A stretch of 64,000 nucleotides of DNA from Pseudonocardia oroxyli (lineage in GTDB: Bacteria; Actinomycetota; Actinomycetes; Mycobacteriales; Pseudonocardiaceae): the NCBI RefSeq assembly GCF_900102195.1, contig NZ_FNBE01000019.1, forward strand, positions 62,001 to 126,000, read 5' to 3'. The notes under the pieces were generated by a model. It saw only the letters and a program-made list of their open reading frames with translations, did not search any database and was not told the DNA's origin. Of this stretch, positions 32,965 through 42,488 are shown piece by piece; positions within the stretch are counted from its first letter, which is position 1; each line of letters begins with the position of its first letter. The position numbers and the translations under genes were made by a program.

Positions 32965-34172
32965 GCGCCGTACTCCACCACCCTGCCCACCGGGCCGGCG
33001 CCCGCGATGCCGGACCCGCCGGTGCGCGCACCGTTCCGACGATCCTGACGGCCGGACCCGGTGTCGGAGCGGCGGTGCTGTGCCTGGTGACGCCCTGGCC
33101 CCTCACCCCGCCCGCCTGGCTCGCGGCCCTCGCGGCGCTGCTCTGTGGGCTCACGGTCACCGCGGCGGTGGGGACCGCGCGGCGGGTGGTCGCGATGCTG
33201 TGGGGCGGTCCCGGCGTGGGCCTGGCCGCGATCCTCGCCGCAGTCCTGGTCCTCGAACCGGCTCTGATCGCCGTTCCCGCGGCAGGAAGCGCATCCGCGG
33301 CCACTGCCCGCTCTGCCAGCGCATCCGCACCAGGCGCACGCACTGCCAGCGCATCCGCACCGGGCGCACGCACTGCCAGCACATCCGCGGCCACCGCACG
33401 CGATGCCAGCACATCCGCGGCCAGCCCAGGCACTGCCAGCACATCCGCAGCCGATGCAGGCTCTGCCGGCACATCCGCCCCCACCGCACCCGTCGTCCGC
33501 ACTGCCACCGCATCCGCCCCGGCCACCACGCCGCTCGGGGTGGAGGGGCGGCGGTTCCTGGACCTGCCCGCCACCACCCCCACGGCACCGGTCCGCGTCT
33601 ACGTCGACGTGGCGGCGGCCGCGGACGACACGGGGCGGGCGGCCGCGGCGGTCGACGCTCTCCAGCGCACGGGCGGGCCGGCGCGCGGCACGGTCCTGGT
33701 GATCGTGCCCACCGGCTCGGGCTGGGTGGACCCGGCCGCCGTGCGGGCGTACGAGGACCGGCTCGGCGGGGACGTCGCGACGGTCGTGGTGCAGTACGCG
33801 GACCGTCCGAGCTGGGTGGAGTACCTGCTCGGCGGTCACGCGGCGGAACGCTCCGCGGCGGCGACGCTCACCGCCGTCCGTGCGGCGCTCCCACCGGACG
33901 GCCCTCGACTGGTGCTGCTCGGCGAGAGCCTCGGCGCGGCCGCGGCGCTGCCGGTGGCCCGGCTCGCCGACGAGTGCGTGCTCGCGGGCAGACCCGGATC
34001 CGCCGACGACCCGCAGGACGCCTGCACCGAGCTCGCCAACCCCGACGATCCCGTCGTCGCGTGGTCACCGGGCCTGCTGCTCACCGATCCCGTCCGGTTC
34101 TGGCAGGTCAGCGCCGCGTTGTTGATCGCGCAGGACGTGCCGCCGGGGCACGGGCACCGCTACCGGTTCTGA
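32961..34172 (+). CDS. Membrane-anchored alpha/beta hydrolase (PF10081-like) with a 10-residue repeat linker
   Basis: A 403-residue protein. Two or three hydrophobic segments lie in the first 100 residues; residues about 108-180 form a linker of 10-residue repeats (pattern TASASAPGAR); the C-terminal 220 residues match the Abhydrolase_9 catalytic domain: VRVYVDVAAAADDTGRAAAA, VIVPTGSGWVDPAAVRAYEDRLGGDVATVVVQYADRPSWVEYLL, LLGESLGAAAALPVA (Ser nucleophile) and FWQVSAALLIAQDVPPGHGHRY. Known family members usually have a longer multi-TM N-terminus, so this one is short. The GTG at 32961 overlaps the stop of the upstream hydrolase gene. Function unknown; two unrelated hydrolases in one coupled unit suggests a joint cell-envelope role. 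Confidence 0.8.
   Translation: MSAVLHHPAHRAGARDAGPAGARTVPTILTAGPGVGAAVLCLVTPWPLTPPAWLAALAALLCGLTVTAAVGTARRVVAMLWGGPGVGLAAILAAVLVLEPALIAVPAAGSASAATARSASASAPGARTASASAPGARTASTSAATARDASTSAASPGTASTSAADAGSAGTSAPTAPVVRTATASAPATTPLGVEGRRFLDLPATTPTAPVRVYVDVAAAADDTGRAAAAVDALQRTGGPARGTVLVIVPTGSGWVDPAAVRAYEDRLGGDVATVVVQYADRPSWVEYLLGGHAAERSAAATLTAVRAALPPDGPRLVLLGESLGAAAALPVARLADECVLAGRPGSADDPQDACTELANPDDPVVAWSPGLLLTDPVRFWQVSAALLIAQDVPPGHGHRYRF
33282..33500. repeat. 30-bp coding minisatellite in the hydrolase linker
   Basis: CTGCCAGCGCATCCGC-like words recur exactly every 30 bases at 33312, 33342, 33372, 33402, 33432 and 33462, with degenerate flanking units. The period keeps the reading frame and encodes a ten-residue Ala/Ser/Thr-rich repeat, so it is a flexible spacer that can change length by unit slippage. 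Confidence 0.88.
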
Positions 34173-34175
34173 TCA

Positions 34176-34505
34176 TCAGCGACCCTCCGCCGCACGCCTG
34201 CGCAGGACCTTCTGCCGTGCGTCGTGGTCGCGCATGCGTTGGGGGTAGCCGACGAGCTGGACGTCGTACACCGGCATCCGCATCGACTTCGCCAGCTTGC
34301 GGGCGGCGTCCGGGCTACCGATCCGCCGCCGCGTCCATTCGCCGTCCTTGGCGACGAGCAGCAGGGTGGTCTCCGTGACCGCCGTGCGCGGCTCGACGAA
34401 CCCCTCCACCCCCTCGCGCACGCTCGCCCAGGACCGCAGGTGCTCGACGTCACCCGAGTCCGCGCGCCGTCGCACACCGGCCCGCTTTCGGCTGAACAGG
34501 CCCAT
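34176..34505 (-). CDS. Conserved small actinobacterial protein (unknown function)
   Basis: A 109-residue hydrophilic protein beginning MGLFSRKRAGVRRR, with a conserved-looking core AVTETTLLLVAKDGEWTRRRIGSPDAARKLAKSMRMPVYDVQLVGYPQRMRDHDARQ. I recall similar small proteins in many actinomycetes, sometimes labelled oxidoreductase without basis. No enzyme motif, signal or membrane segment is visible. The ATG at 34505 follows GGGAGGGCGAG; an open extension upstream overlaps the lpd promoter region and is unlikely. It is divergent from lpd and its stop is four bases from the hydrolase stop. Confidence 0.78.
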   Translation of the reverse strand: MGLFSRKRAGVRRRADSGDVEHLRSWASVREGVEGFVEPRTAVTETTLLLVAKDGEWTRRRIGSPDAARKLAKSMRMPVYDVQLVGYPQRMRDHDARQKVLRRRAAEGR

Positions 34506-34650
34506 CTCGCCCTCCCGGTCCCCGGTTCTCGCCACCTCCAACGCGTGAGGTGTCCGATTTTCTCCCGACCTGGGCCGCCGCGAACCGAGCCCGGGTGTAA
34601 AGATGGGCGCCGACTCGCATGACCGAGCGGGTGAGACGGAGGGGACCGAC

Positions 34651-36021
<1,371 letters not shown>

Positions 36022-36062
36022 GACCCGGCCGAACGGCACGTCGAAAGAGGATCCGAGCAGAC

Positions 36063-37829
36063 ATGGCCTTCTCCGTCCAGATGCCCGCCCTCGGTGAGAG
36101 CGTCACCGAAGGCACCGTCACCCGCTGGCTCAAGGCCGAGGGTGACACCGTCGAGGTCGACGAGCCGTTGCTCGAGGTCTCCACCGACAAGGTCGACACC
36201 GAGATCCCCTCGCCCGTCGCGGGCACCCTGCAGAAGATCGTCGCGGGCGAGGACGAGACCGTCGAGGTCGGCGGCGAGCTCGCCGTGATCGGGGACGGCG
36301 GCGCGGACGAGGGCTCCGCCACCCCCGAGCCCGAGGCCGCCCCGGAACCCGAGGCGCAGGCCGAGCCGGAGCCCGAGCCGGAGCCCGCTCCGAAGGCCGA
36401 GGCCGCGCCGAAGAAGTCCGGCGGCGCCGGCACCCCGGTGACCATGCCCGAGCTGGGCGAGTCGGTCACCGAGGGCACCGTCACCCGCTGGCTCAAGCAG
36501 GTCGGCGACTCGGTCGCGGTCGACGAGCCGCTGCTCGAGGTCTCCACCGACAAGGTCGACACCGAGATCCCCTCGCCCGTCGCGGGCACCGTGCTCGAGC
36601 TGAGCGTGGCCGAGGACGACACCGTCGAGGTCGGCGGGCAGCTCGCCGTCATCGGGGACGCCGACGCCGCCCCGGCCGAGTCCGCGCCGGAGCCCGAGCC
36701 CGCTCCGAAGGCCGAGGAGAAGCCCGCCCCGAAGGCGGAGCCCAAGCCCGAGCCCACGCCCGAGCCCACGCCCGAGCCCAAGGCCGAGTCGAAGCCGGCG
36801 GAGAGCGCGCCCCCGGTCGACGCGACCCGCGAGGAGTCCCCCGCCGACGGTGGCGGCTCGACCCCGCCGTACGTCACGCCGCTGGTGCGCAAGCTCGCCC
36901 AGGAGCACGGCGTCGACCTCGACTCGCTCAAGGGCTCCGGCGTCGGCGGCCGGATCCGCAAGCAGGACGTCCTGGCCGCCGCCGAGGCCGCGAAGGCGCC
37001 TGCGCCCGCCGCGTCCGCCCCGGCCGCGCAGCCCGCCGCGGCGAGCAGCGCGCCGTCGGCGCCGTCTGCGCCCACCACGGTCCCGCAGCGCTCCGCCGAT
37101 GGCCCGCAGCCGGGCACCACGGTGAAGATGCCGCGCCTGCGGCAGGTCATCGCCCAGCGGATGACGGACTCGCTGCGGATCTCGGCGCAGCTGACCACCG
37201 TGCAGGAGGTGGACGTCACCCGCATCGCCAAGCTGCGGGCACGGGCGAAGGACGACTTCCTGGCCCGCGAAGGCGTCAAGCTCACCTACCTGCCCTTCTT
37301 CGCGAAGGCCACCGTCGAGGCGCTGAAGGCCTTCCCGGCCGTCAACTCCTCGATCTCCGAGGACGGCAAGCAGGTCGAGTACCACGGCAACGTGCACCTC
37401 GCGATCGCCGTCGACACCCCGCGCGGACTGCTCGTCCCGGTCATCAAGAACGCCGAGGACCTGTCGCTGGCCGGGCTGGCCCGCAAGATCGCGGACGTCG
37501 CGGCGCGCACCCGCGCCAACAAGATCGGCCCGGACGAGCTGTCCGGCGGCACCTTCACGATCACGAACATCGGGTCCGCGGGCGCGCTGTTCGACACCCC
37601 GATCATCAACCAGCCGCAGGTCGCGATCCTGGGCACCGGGGCGATCGCCAAGGAGCCGAAGGTCGTGGCGGGGCCCGACGGTGAGGACGTCATCGCCGTC
37701 CGCTCGGTCTGCTACCTGCCGCTGACCTACGACCACCGCATCGTCGACGGCGCCGACGCGGGCCGCTTCGTCTCCGCGATCAAGGCGCGCCTCGAGGAGG
37801 GCGCCTTCGAGGCCGAGCTGGGTCTCTAG
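36063..37829 (+). CDS. dlaT: 2-oxoacid dehydrogenase dihydrolipoamide acyltransferase (E2) with two lipoyl domains
   Basis: A 588-residue E2 core protein. Two lipoyl domains (1-77, 124-198) each carry the lipoylated Lys in EVSTDKVDTEIPSP (K43, K164); Glu/Pro/Ala linkers separate them; the E3/E1-binding domain is at about 268-305 (YVTPLVRKLAQEHGVDL, GRIRKQDVL); the catalytic acyltransferase domain runs from about 355 with the active-site His in TYDHRIVDGADAG (H558). It corresponds to Rv2215 DlaT/SucB, which in mycobacteria serves pyruvate dehydrogenase and a peroxidase system; whether pyruvate or 2-oxoglutarate is the substrate here is not shown. ATG 36063 follows AAAGAGGA. E3 is upstream and lipB/lipA, which lipoylate it, are downstream. 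Confidence 0.95.
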   Translation: MAFSVQMPALGESVTEGTVTRWLKAEGDTVEVDEPLLEVSTDKVDTEIPSPVAGTLQKIVAGEDETVEVGGELAVIGDGGADEGSATPEPEAAPEPEAQAEPEPEPEPAPKAEAAPKKSGGAGTPVTMPELGESVTEGTVTRWLKQVGDSVAVDEPLLEVSTDKVDTEIPSPVAGTVLELSVAEDDTVEVGGQLAVIGDADAAPAESAPEPEPAPKAEEKPAPKAEPKPEPTPEPTPEPKAESKPAESAPPVDATREESPADGGGSTPPYVTPLVRKLAQEHGVDLDSLKGSGVGGRIRKQDVLAAAEAAKAPAPAASAPAAQPAAASSAPSAPSAPTTVPQRSADGPQPGTTVKMPRLRQVIAQRMTDSLRISAQLTTVQEVDVTRIAKLRARAKDDFLAREGVKLTYLPFFAKATVEALKAFPAVNSSISEDGKQVEYHGNVHLAIAVDTPRGLLVPVIKNAEDLSLAGLARKIADVAARTRANKIGPDELSGGTFTITNIGSAGALFDTPIINQPQVAILGTGAIAKEPKVVAGPDGEDVIAVRSVCYLPLTYDHRIVDGADAGRFVSAIKARLEEGAFEAELGL

Positions 37830-37840
37830 CCACGCCCACC

Positions 37841-37878
37841 CACGGCGCCGCCGATCCTCCGGGGTCGGCGGCGCCGTG
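37841..37878 (+). terminator. Terminator hairpin after the E2 gene
   Basis: CACGGCGCCGCCGA (37841-37854), 10-base loop, then the exact complement 37865-37878, followed by CTGTCTT. A 14-bp GC-rich stem 12 bases after the E2 stop makes a convincing end for the lpd-E2 transcript. Confidence 0.78.
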
Positions 37879-37947
37879 CTGTCTTCCCGCTCCGGCAGGT
37901 GCCGCTCGGGCCGGGTGACGCTTGGGCCGGGTGCCGCTCGGGCCGGG

Positions 37948-38097
37948 TGACGCTCGGGACGCCCAAGCACCACCCAGCGACGCTTGGGACGCCCAAGCAC
38001 CACCGGGCCCTGACGCTTGGGACGCCCAAGCACCACCGGGCCCTGACGCTTGGGACGCCCAAGCACCGCTCAGCGACGCTTGGGCGTCCCAAGCGTC
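37948..38097. repeat. Five copies of the GCTTGGG palindrome (family C, cluster 1)
   Basis: Copies at about 37948, 37979, 38011, 38044 and 38075, spaced 31-33 bp. Consensus: GACGCTTGGG, three bases (ACG or CGT), CCCAAGCGTC or CCCAAGCACC. The last copy is the most perfect dyad. They lie between the E2 terminator and the epimerase gene. The remaining gene-free sequence, 38098-38224, is CCGAGCGCCACCGCC-like, low complexity, and shows nothing else. Confidence 0.9.
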
Positions 38098-38224
38098 ACT
38101 CGGCCCGAGCGCCACCGCCCGAGCGCCACCGCCCGGCGCCACCGCCACGCGCCACCCGGCCCACCCGTCACCCGGCCGGGACCCGGAGTCGCGGGCCGGC
38201 GCGGGGTTCGGGAGGATCAACGCC

Positions 38225-39112
38225 GTGCGCGTCGTCGTCGCCGGTTCGTCCGGCCTGATCGGAACCGCTCTCGTCGCCGGCCTGCGGGAGTCGGGCCACG
38301 AGGTGCTGCGGCTCGTCCGCCGCACGCCCTCGGCCCCGGACGAACGCGGGTGGGACCCGCCGTCCGGCCGGATCGACGACGGGGCGCTCGACGGCGCGGA
38401 CGTCGCCGTGAACCTCGGCGGGGTCGGGATCGCCGACCGGCCGTGGAGCGGCGCGCGCAGGCAGGCGATCCGCGACAGCCGGATCGTGCCCACCGAGGTG
38501 CTGGCCCAGGGGGTCGCCCAGGCGGGCGTGCCTGCGTTGGTCAGCGCGTCGGCCGTGGGCTTCTACGGCGATACCGGGCCGCAGGAGGTCGAGGAGGGCG
38601 CCCCGTCCGGCGAGGGCTTCCTCGCCGGGGTCTGTCGGGACTGGGAGGCGGCCACCGCGCCCGCCGCCGAGGCGGGCGCCCGGGTGGTGACGATCCGGAC
38701 GGGTCTGGTCCTGTCGCCGTCCGGCGGGCTGCTCGCGCTGATGCGCCCGGTGTGGAAGTCCTTCCTGGGCGCGCGGATCGGCAGTGGCGAGCAGTACATG
38801 CCGTGGGTCTCGCTGGACGACGAGGTCGCGGGCCTGCGCTTCGCCGTCGAGACGCCGGCGTTGCGCGGCCCGGTGAACATGACCGGCCCCACCCCGGTGA
38901 CGAATGCGGCGTTCACCCAGACGCTCGCCCAGGCCGTCGGGCGCCCCGCGCCGATGGTGATCCCCGGCGTGGTGGTGTCGACCCTGCTCGGCGACATGGG
39001 CCGCGAGCTGCTGCTGTTCAGCCAGCGAGCGGTGCCGCGCGCGCTGCTCGACGCCGGTTTCACCTTCCGCCACCCCACCCTTGCTGACGCACTGTCCGCA
39101 GCCGTGCACTGA
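38225..39112 (+). CDS. TIGR01777/SDR39U1-family NAD-dependent epimerase-like protein
   Basis: A 295-residue extended-SDR protein. The cofactor loop is VVVAGSSGLIGTALVAGLRESGHEV; the family segments AVNLGGVGIADRPWSGARRQAIRDSRIVPTEVLAQG, VSASAVGFYGDTG, GFLAGVCRDWEAATAPA and VVTIRTGLVLSPSGGLLALMRPVWK are clear, and the C-terminal DUF1731 part ends RALLDAGFTFRHPTLADALSA. The biochemical role is not established in this family. The GTG at 38225 follows GGGAGGATC. Equivalent to Rv2216, between the E2 gene and lipB. Confidence 0.92.
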   Translation: MRVVVAGSSGLIGTALVAGLRESGHEVLRLVRRTPSAPDERGWDPPSGRIDDGALDGADVAVNLGGVGIADRPWSGARRQAIRDSRIVPTEVLAQGVAQAGVPALVSASAVGFYGDTGPQEVEEGAPSGEGFLAGVCRDWEAATAPAAEAGARVVTIRTGLVLSPSGGLLALMRPVWKSFLGARIGSGEQYMPWVSLDDEVAGLRFAVETPALRGPVNMTGPTPVTNAAFTQTLAQAVGRPAPMVIPGVVVSTLLGDMGRELLLFSQRAVPRALLDAGFTFRHPTLADALSAAVH

Positions 39113-39258
39113 GAGCGACACCTCGCTCACTCGATCGGGCTGATACGCCGAATGGTGGCGCGTGTCACCGCCGTCAGGAGCACGCTGAGCGACGGGAACG
39201 GACCGACGCCCCCGAGGCCGGACCCGCTTCCTGTCCGTTCGGCCCTCAGAGGTGTCTC

Positions 39259-40686
39259 GTGCCGTCCCTGCGCAGTGGCGCTGTCCTCGTCCTGACGGCG
39301 GTCCTGGCCGCCACCGTCCTGACCGCCGGTCCGGCCCTCGCCGCACCGGGAGCGGTCTCCGTCTCCGACGCCGACCTCAGACCGTGTGCCTCACCGACAT
39401 CGGTCCCGCTCTGCTCGGTCACCTCGGGCGGCGGAACCGCCGCGGTGGTCGACGGCGCCACCGCCCAGTCCGGCGACGGCTACCTCCGGTTGTCGACTCC
39501 CGGCGCCGGCGACAAGGCCTACATCCGCGAGGTGCCGGGGCTGCCGCTCGGGCGGCTCGGCGACCTCGCCTACTCCACCTTCGTCGAGAAGGCGGTCGAG
39601 GGGAGGCCGAACCTCGCGCCGTCGTTCAACCTCGAGGTCACGTCCTCGAAGACCAGCCCGAAGGACGGCCTCCCGATGGGGTTCACCTCGCTGGCGTGGG
39701 AACCGATCTACCAACCCGCGACGGTCACGCCCGGGACGTGGCAGACCTGGACCCCGTCCACGCAGAAGGGCTGGTGGGCCTCCAAGGACGTGACGGCCAC
39801 GGGCACCGAGAACCGGTTCGGCTTCACCACCTACACCGCGACGTTCGCCGACGTCGTCGCCGCGCTCGGGGCCGACGCGACCGTCTACTACGTCGAGATC
39901 AACCAGGGTTCCGGGGCCGGCGGGCTGCAGTCGGGGGTCGACCTCTTCCGGTACGGGGGCAAGACCTACGACTTCGAGAACCCGGCCACCGCCTCGGCCA
40001 TCACCGCGAGCGCGGGGAACAACCAGTCGGCGGCGGCCGGGCAGCCCTTCCCCACCGCCCTGGCCGCGACGGTGACGGGGCGCAGCCGCCCCGTCCCCGG
40101 CACCCCGGTCGTCTTCCGGGTGACCGCGGGCAGCGCGAGCTTCCCGGGGGGCTCGCCGACCGCGTCGGCGACCACGGGCGCGACCGGCGTCGCGACCGCG
40201 CCGACGCTCACCGCGGGCCCCACCCCCGGCCCGGTCACGATCACCGCGACGGCCGGGTCGGGTGCGGCGACCGAGGCCGTCGTCAGCACCACGTTCTCGG
40301 CGACGGTCACCGCGCCGCCGCCCGCGGCGGTCACCGACCTGGCCGTGGCGGTGTCCGCGCCGCCGACGGGGCGCCCGGGGAACTCGTTCGTCGCGACGGT
40401 CAGGGTGACCAACAAGGGCGGCGCACCCGTGGCGAAGGCGTCGACGGTCGTCACGCTCACGGGCGGCCTGCTGGTGGTCTCGGCGCCCGACGCGGTCAAG
40501 CCCGCCGTCGGGACGAGCGTGACGATCCTCGACGGCCCGCTCGCTCCCGGAGCCACGGCCGTCCACCGGGTGACGGTGGTCGGCACCAGGGCGGGAACGG
40601 CCGGGCTGCAGACGGTCACCTCGGCCGCGGGCCCGGACGCGACCCCGGCGGACAACACCGCCACGGCCTCGGTGCGGCTCGGCTGA
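39259..40686 (+). CDS. Secreted protein with Ig-like (Big/invasin-type) and CARDB/DUF11-like domains
   Basis: A 475-residue exported protein. The signal peptide is clear: MPSLRSGAVLVLTAVLAATVLTAGPALA followed by APG. Residues about 35-245 form a Gly/Thr/aromatic-rich domain (LAWEPIYQPATVTPGTWQTWTPS, VYYVEINQGSGAGGLQSGVD) that I cannot name; it resembles a carbohydrate-binding beta-sandwich. About 250-355 is a Big_1-like Ig domain (TPVVFRVTAGSASFPGG, ATTGATGVATAPTLTAG); about 358-475 resembles a CARDB/DUF11 domain (NSFVATVRVTNKGGAPVAKASTVVTL). No anchor or LPXTG is visible. GTG 39259 has AGAGG upstream. It interrupts the epimerase-lipB order seen in mycobacteria. Confidence 0.78.
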   Translation: MPSLRSGAVLVLTAVLAATVLTAGPALAAPGAVSVSDADLRPCASPTSVPLCSVTSGGGTAAVVDGATAQSGDGYLRLSTPGAGDKAYIREVPGLPLGRLGDLAYSTFVEKAVEGRPNLAPSFNLEVTSSKTSPKDGLPMGFTSLAWEPIYQPATVTPGTWQTWTPSTQKGWWASKDVTATGTENRFGFTTYTATFADVVAALGADATVYYVEINQGSGAGGLQSGVDLFRYGGKTYDFENPATASAITASAGNNQSAAAGQPFPTALAATVTGRSRPVPGTPVVFRVTAGSASFPGGSPTASATTGATGVATAPTLTAGPTPGPVTITATAGSGAATEAVVSTTFSATVTAPPPAAVTDLAVAVSAPPTGRPGNSFVATVRVTNKGGAPVAKASTVVTLTGGLLVVSAPDAVKPAVGTSVTILDGPLAPGATAVHRVTVVGTRAGTAGLQTVTSAAGPDATPADNTATASVRLG

Positions 40687-40740
40687 GACGTGCGCCGCGG
40701 CCGTGCCCGTACGGGTGCGGCCGCGGCGTAGGCTCGCCTG

Positions 40741-41499
40741 ATGGGCCTCCGAGAACAACGCGGCCGGACCTGTCGCCGCTCCCCCAACCCGGTCCGGGTG
40801 GACCTGCTGGGCACGGTCGACTACCTCACCGCCTGGGACCTGCAGCGCGCCAACGCCGAGGCCCGCCGGGACGGTACCGGCCCGGACGTGCTGATGCTGC
40901 TGGAGCACCCGTCGGTCTACACCGCGGGCAAGCGCACCCGGCCCGAGGACCGGCCGACCGACGGCTCCCCGGTGATCGACGTCGACCGCGGCGGGCGGAT
41001 CACCTGGCACGGGCCCGGCCAGCTCGTCGGGTACCCGATCGTGCAGCTGAGCGACCCGATCGACGTCGTCGACTACGTGCGGCGCCTCGAAGAGGCCATG
41101 ATCGCGGTCTGCCACGGCCTGGGGGTCACGGCCGCGGGGCGGGTCGACGGACGCTCGGGCGTCTGGCTGCCCGCGGACGGCACCCGGCAGGAGCGCAAGA
41201 TCTCCGCGATCGGCGTGCGCGTGCAGGGCGGGGTCACGCTGCACGGTTTCTCGCTGAACTGCGATCCCGACCTGGACGAGTTCGGCCGGATCGTCCCGTG
41301 CGGGATCTCCGACGCCGGCGTCACGTCGCTGTCGGCGGAGCTGGGCCGCCCGGTGTCGGTCGACTCCGTGCTCGCCGCCGCCACCGACGCGGTGCTGCGC
41401 GCTCTGGACGGGGCGCTGCCGGTCAGCGAGCACGTGGTGCCGCGGCGCACCGCAAGCGCCCCGGGGCTCGACCTGCAGCTACACCCCTCCCTGCACTAG
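40741..41499 (+). CDS. lipB: Octanoyl-[ACP]:protein octanoyltransferase
   Basis: A 252-residue enzyme moving octanoate from acyl carrier protein to lipoyl domains, the first step of lipoate attachment. Conserved features: LMLLEHPSVYTAGKRT, RGGRITWHGPGQLVGYPI, the catalytic Lys in RKISAIGVRV (K153) followed by GVTLHGFSLN, and the Cys in IVPCGIS (C187). ATG 40741 starts with an Arg-rich leader. lipA follows downstream after two accessory genes on opposite strands; in mycobacteria they are adjacent (Rv2217-Rv2218). Confidence 0.95.
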   Translation: MGLREQRGRTCRRSPNPVRVDLLGTVDYLTAWDLQRANAEARRDGTGPDVLMLLEHPSVYTAGKRTRPEDRPTDGSPVIDVDRGGRITWHGPGQLVGYPIVQLSDPIDVVDYVRRLEEAMIAVCHGLGVTAAGRVDGRSGVWLPADGTRQERKISAIGVRVQGGVTLHGFSLNCDPDLDEFGRIVPCGISDAGVTSLSAELGRPVSVDSVLAAATDAVLRALDGALPVSEHVVPRRTASAPGLDLQLHPSLH

Positions 41500-41559
41500 G
41501 GGTGTCTGATGGATCTCCGCCGATCCCGCGGGCCGGCTGGAGATCCATCAGACCCCTAG
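41496..41559. terminator. Hairpin spanning the stop codons of convergent lipB and LLM gene
   Basis: CTAGGGG plus TCTGATGGATCTCC on the left (41496-41518, with a two-base TG bulge) pairs with GGAGATCCATCAGACCCCTAG (41539-41559; 21 paired positions), loop 20 bases. The left arm contains the lipB TAG and the right arm contains the LLM-gene TGA, so both genes end inside one structure that can terminate transcription in both directions. Confidence 0.75.
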
Positions 41560-42462
41560 CGCCGCAGCGATGTCGTCCAGGTGCTGGAGATCGGAGAGGT
41601 CCAGTACCTGCAGGTAGACGCGCGTGATCCCGGTGCGCTCCGCCCACGTGCCGAGCTTGTCGCGGACCTGCTCCGGGCTGCCCGCCAGTCCGTTCGCGAC
41701 GAGCTCGGCGGGCTCGCGACCGATGGCGGCCGCCCGGCGGGCCAGGGTGGCGTCGTCGCCGACGCAGACGACCTGGGCGACCGACCGCACGATCTCCCGC
41801 GGGTCCCGGCCGCGCGCGGCGCAGGCCTCGTCGACCCGCTCGAACTGGGCGGACACGGCGTCGAGGTCCGAGAAGGCGACGTTGAACTCGGTGGCGAACC
41901 GGGCCGCGAGCCGCGGGGTCCGGGTGGGCCCGTGCCCGCCGACGATCACGGGGACCCGCGGCTGGACGGGCTTCGGGAGCGCGGGTGAGCCGGTGACCGT
42001 GTAGTGGTCGCCCGAGTACTCGTAGGTCCCCGGCGCGGCCCACAGCCCGGTGATGATCTCGAGCTGTTCCTCGAGCCGGTCGAACCGCTCCCCCAGCCGC
42101 GGGAACGGGATGCCGTAGGCGGCGTGCTCGGCCTCGAACCAGCCCGCGCCGAGCCCCAGCTCGACCCGACCGCCCGACATCTGGTCGACCTGCGCGACGG
42201 AGATCGCGAGCGGGCCGGGCAGGCGGAAGGTGGCGGAGGAGACGAGGGTGCCCAACCGGATCCGGGAGGTCTCGCGGGCGAGCCCGGCGAGGGTCAGCCA
42301 GGCGTCGGTGGGGCCGGGCAGGCCGTCGACGGATCCCATCGCCAGGTAGTGGTCGGAGCGGAAGAAAGCATCGAAACCGGCCGCCTCGGTCGCCCGGGCG
42401 ACGCGGAGGAGGTCGGCGTACGAGGCGCCCTGCTGCGGTTCGGTGAAGATCCGGAGGTCCAC
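41548..42462 (-). CDS. LLM-class F420-dependent oxidoreductase
   Basis: A 304-residue luciferase-like TIM-barrel flavin/F420 enzyme. Landmarks: the N-terminal strand DLRIFTEPQ, YADLLRVARATEAAGFDAFFRSDHYLAMG, LARETSRIRLGTLVSSATFRLPGPLAISVAQVDQMSGGRVELGLGAGWFEAEHAAYGIPFP, and VIVGGHGPTRTPRLAARFATEFN. The MSGGRVELGLGAGW segment is typical of F420-using members. The substrate is unknown. ATG 42462; divergent from the SDR gene with 26 bases between them. A similar enzyme is encoded at 55045-55890. Confidence 0.9.
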   Translation of the reverse strand: MDLRIFTEPQQGASYADLLRVARATEAAGFDAFFRSDHYLAMGSVDGLPGPTDAWLTLAGLARETSRIRLGTLVSSATFRLPGPLAISVAQVDQMSGGRVELGLGAGWFEAEHAAYGIPFPRLGERFDRLEEQLEIITGLWAAPGTYEYSGDHYTVTGSPALPKPVQPRVPVIVGGHGPTRTPRLAARFATEFNVAFSDLDAVSAQFERVDEACAARGRDPREIVRSVAQVVCVGDDATLARRAAAIGREPAELVANGLAGSPEQVRDKLGTWAERTGITRVYLQVLDLSDLQHLDDIAAALGV

Positions 42463-42488
42463 GTCGGACGACGCTATCGTCCGCAGGC

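Noticed and set aside
37948..38097. CRISPR-like regular short repeats
   Set aside because: Spacers are only 8-10 bases and are themselves repetitive; the units are palindromes occurring at several loci; no cas genes.
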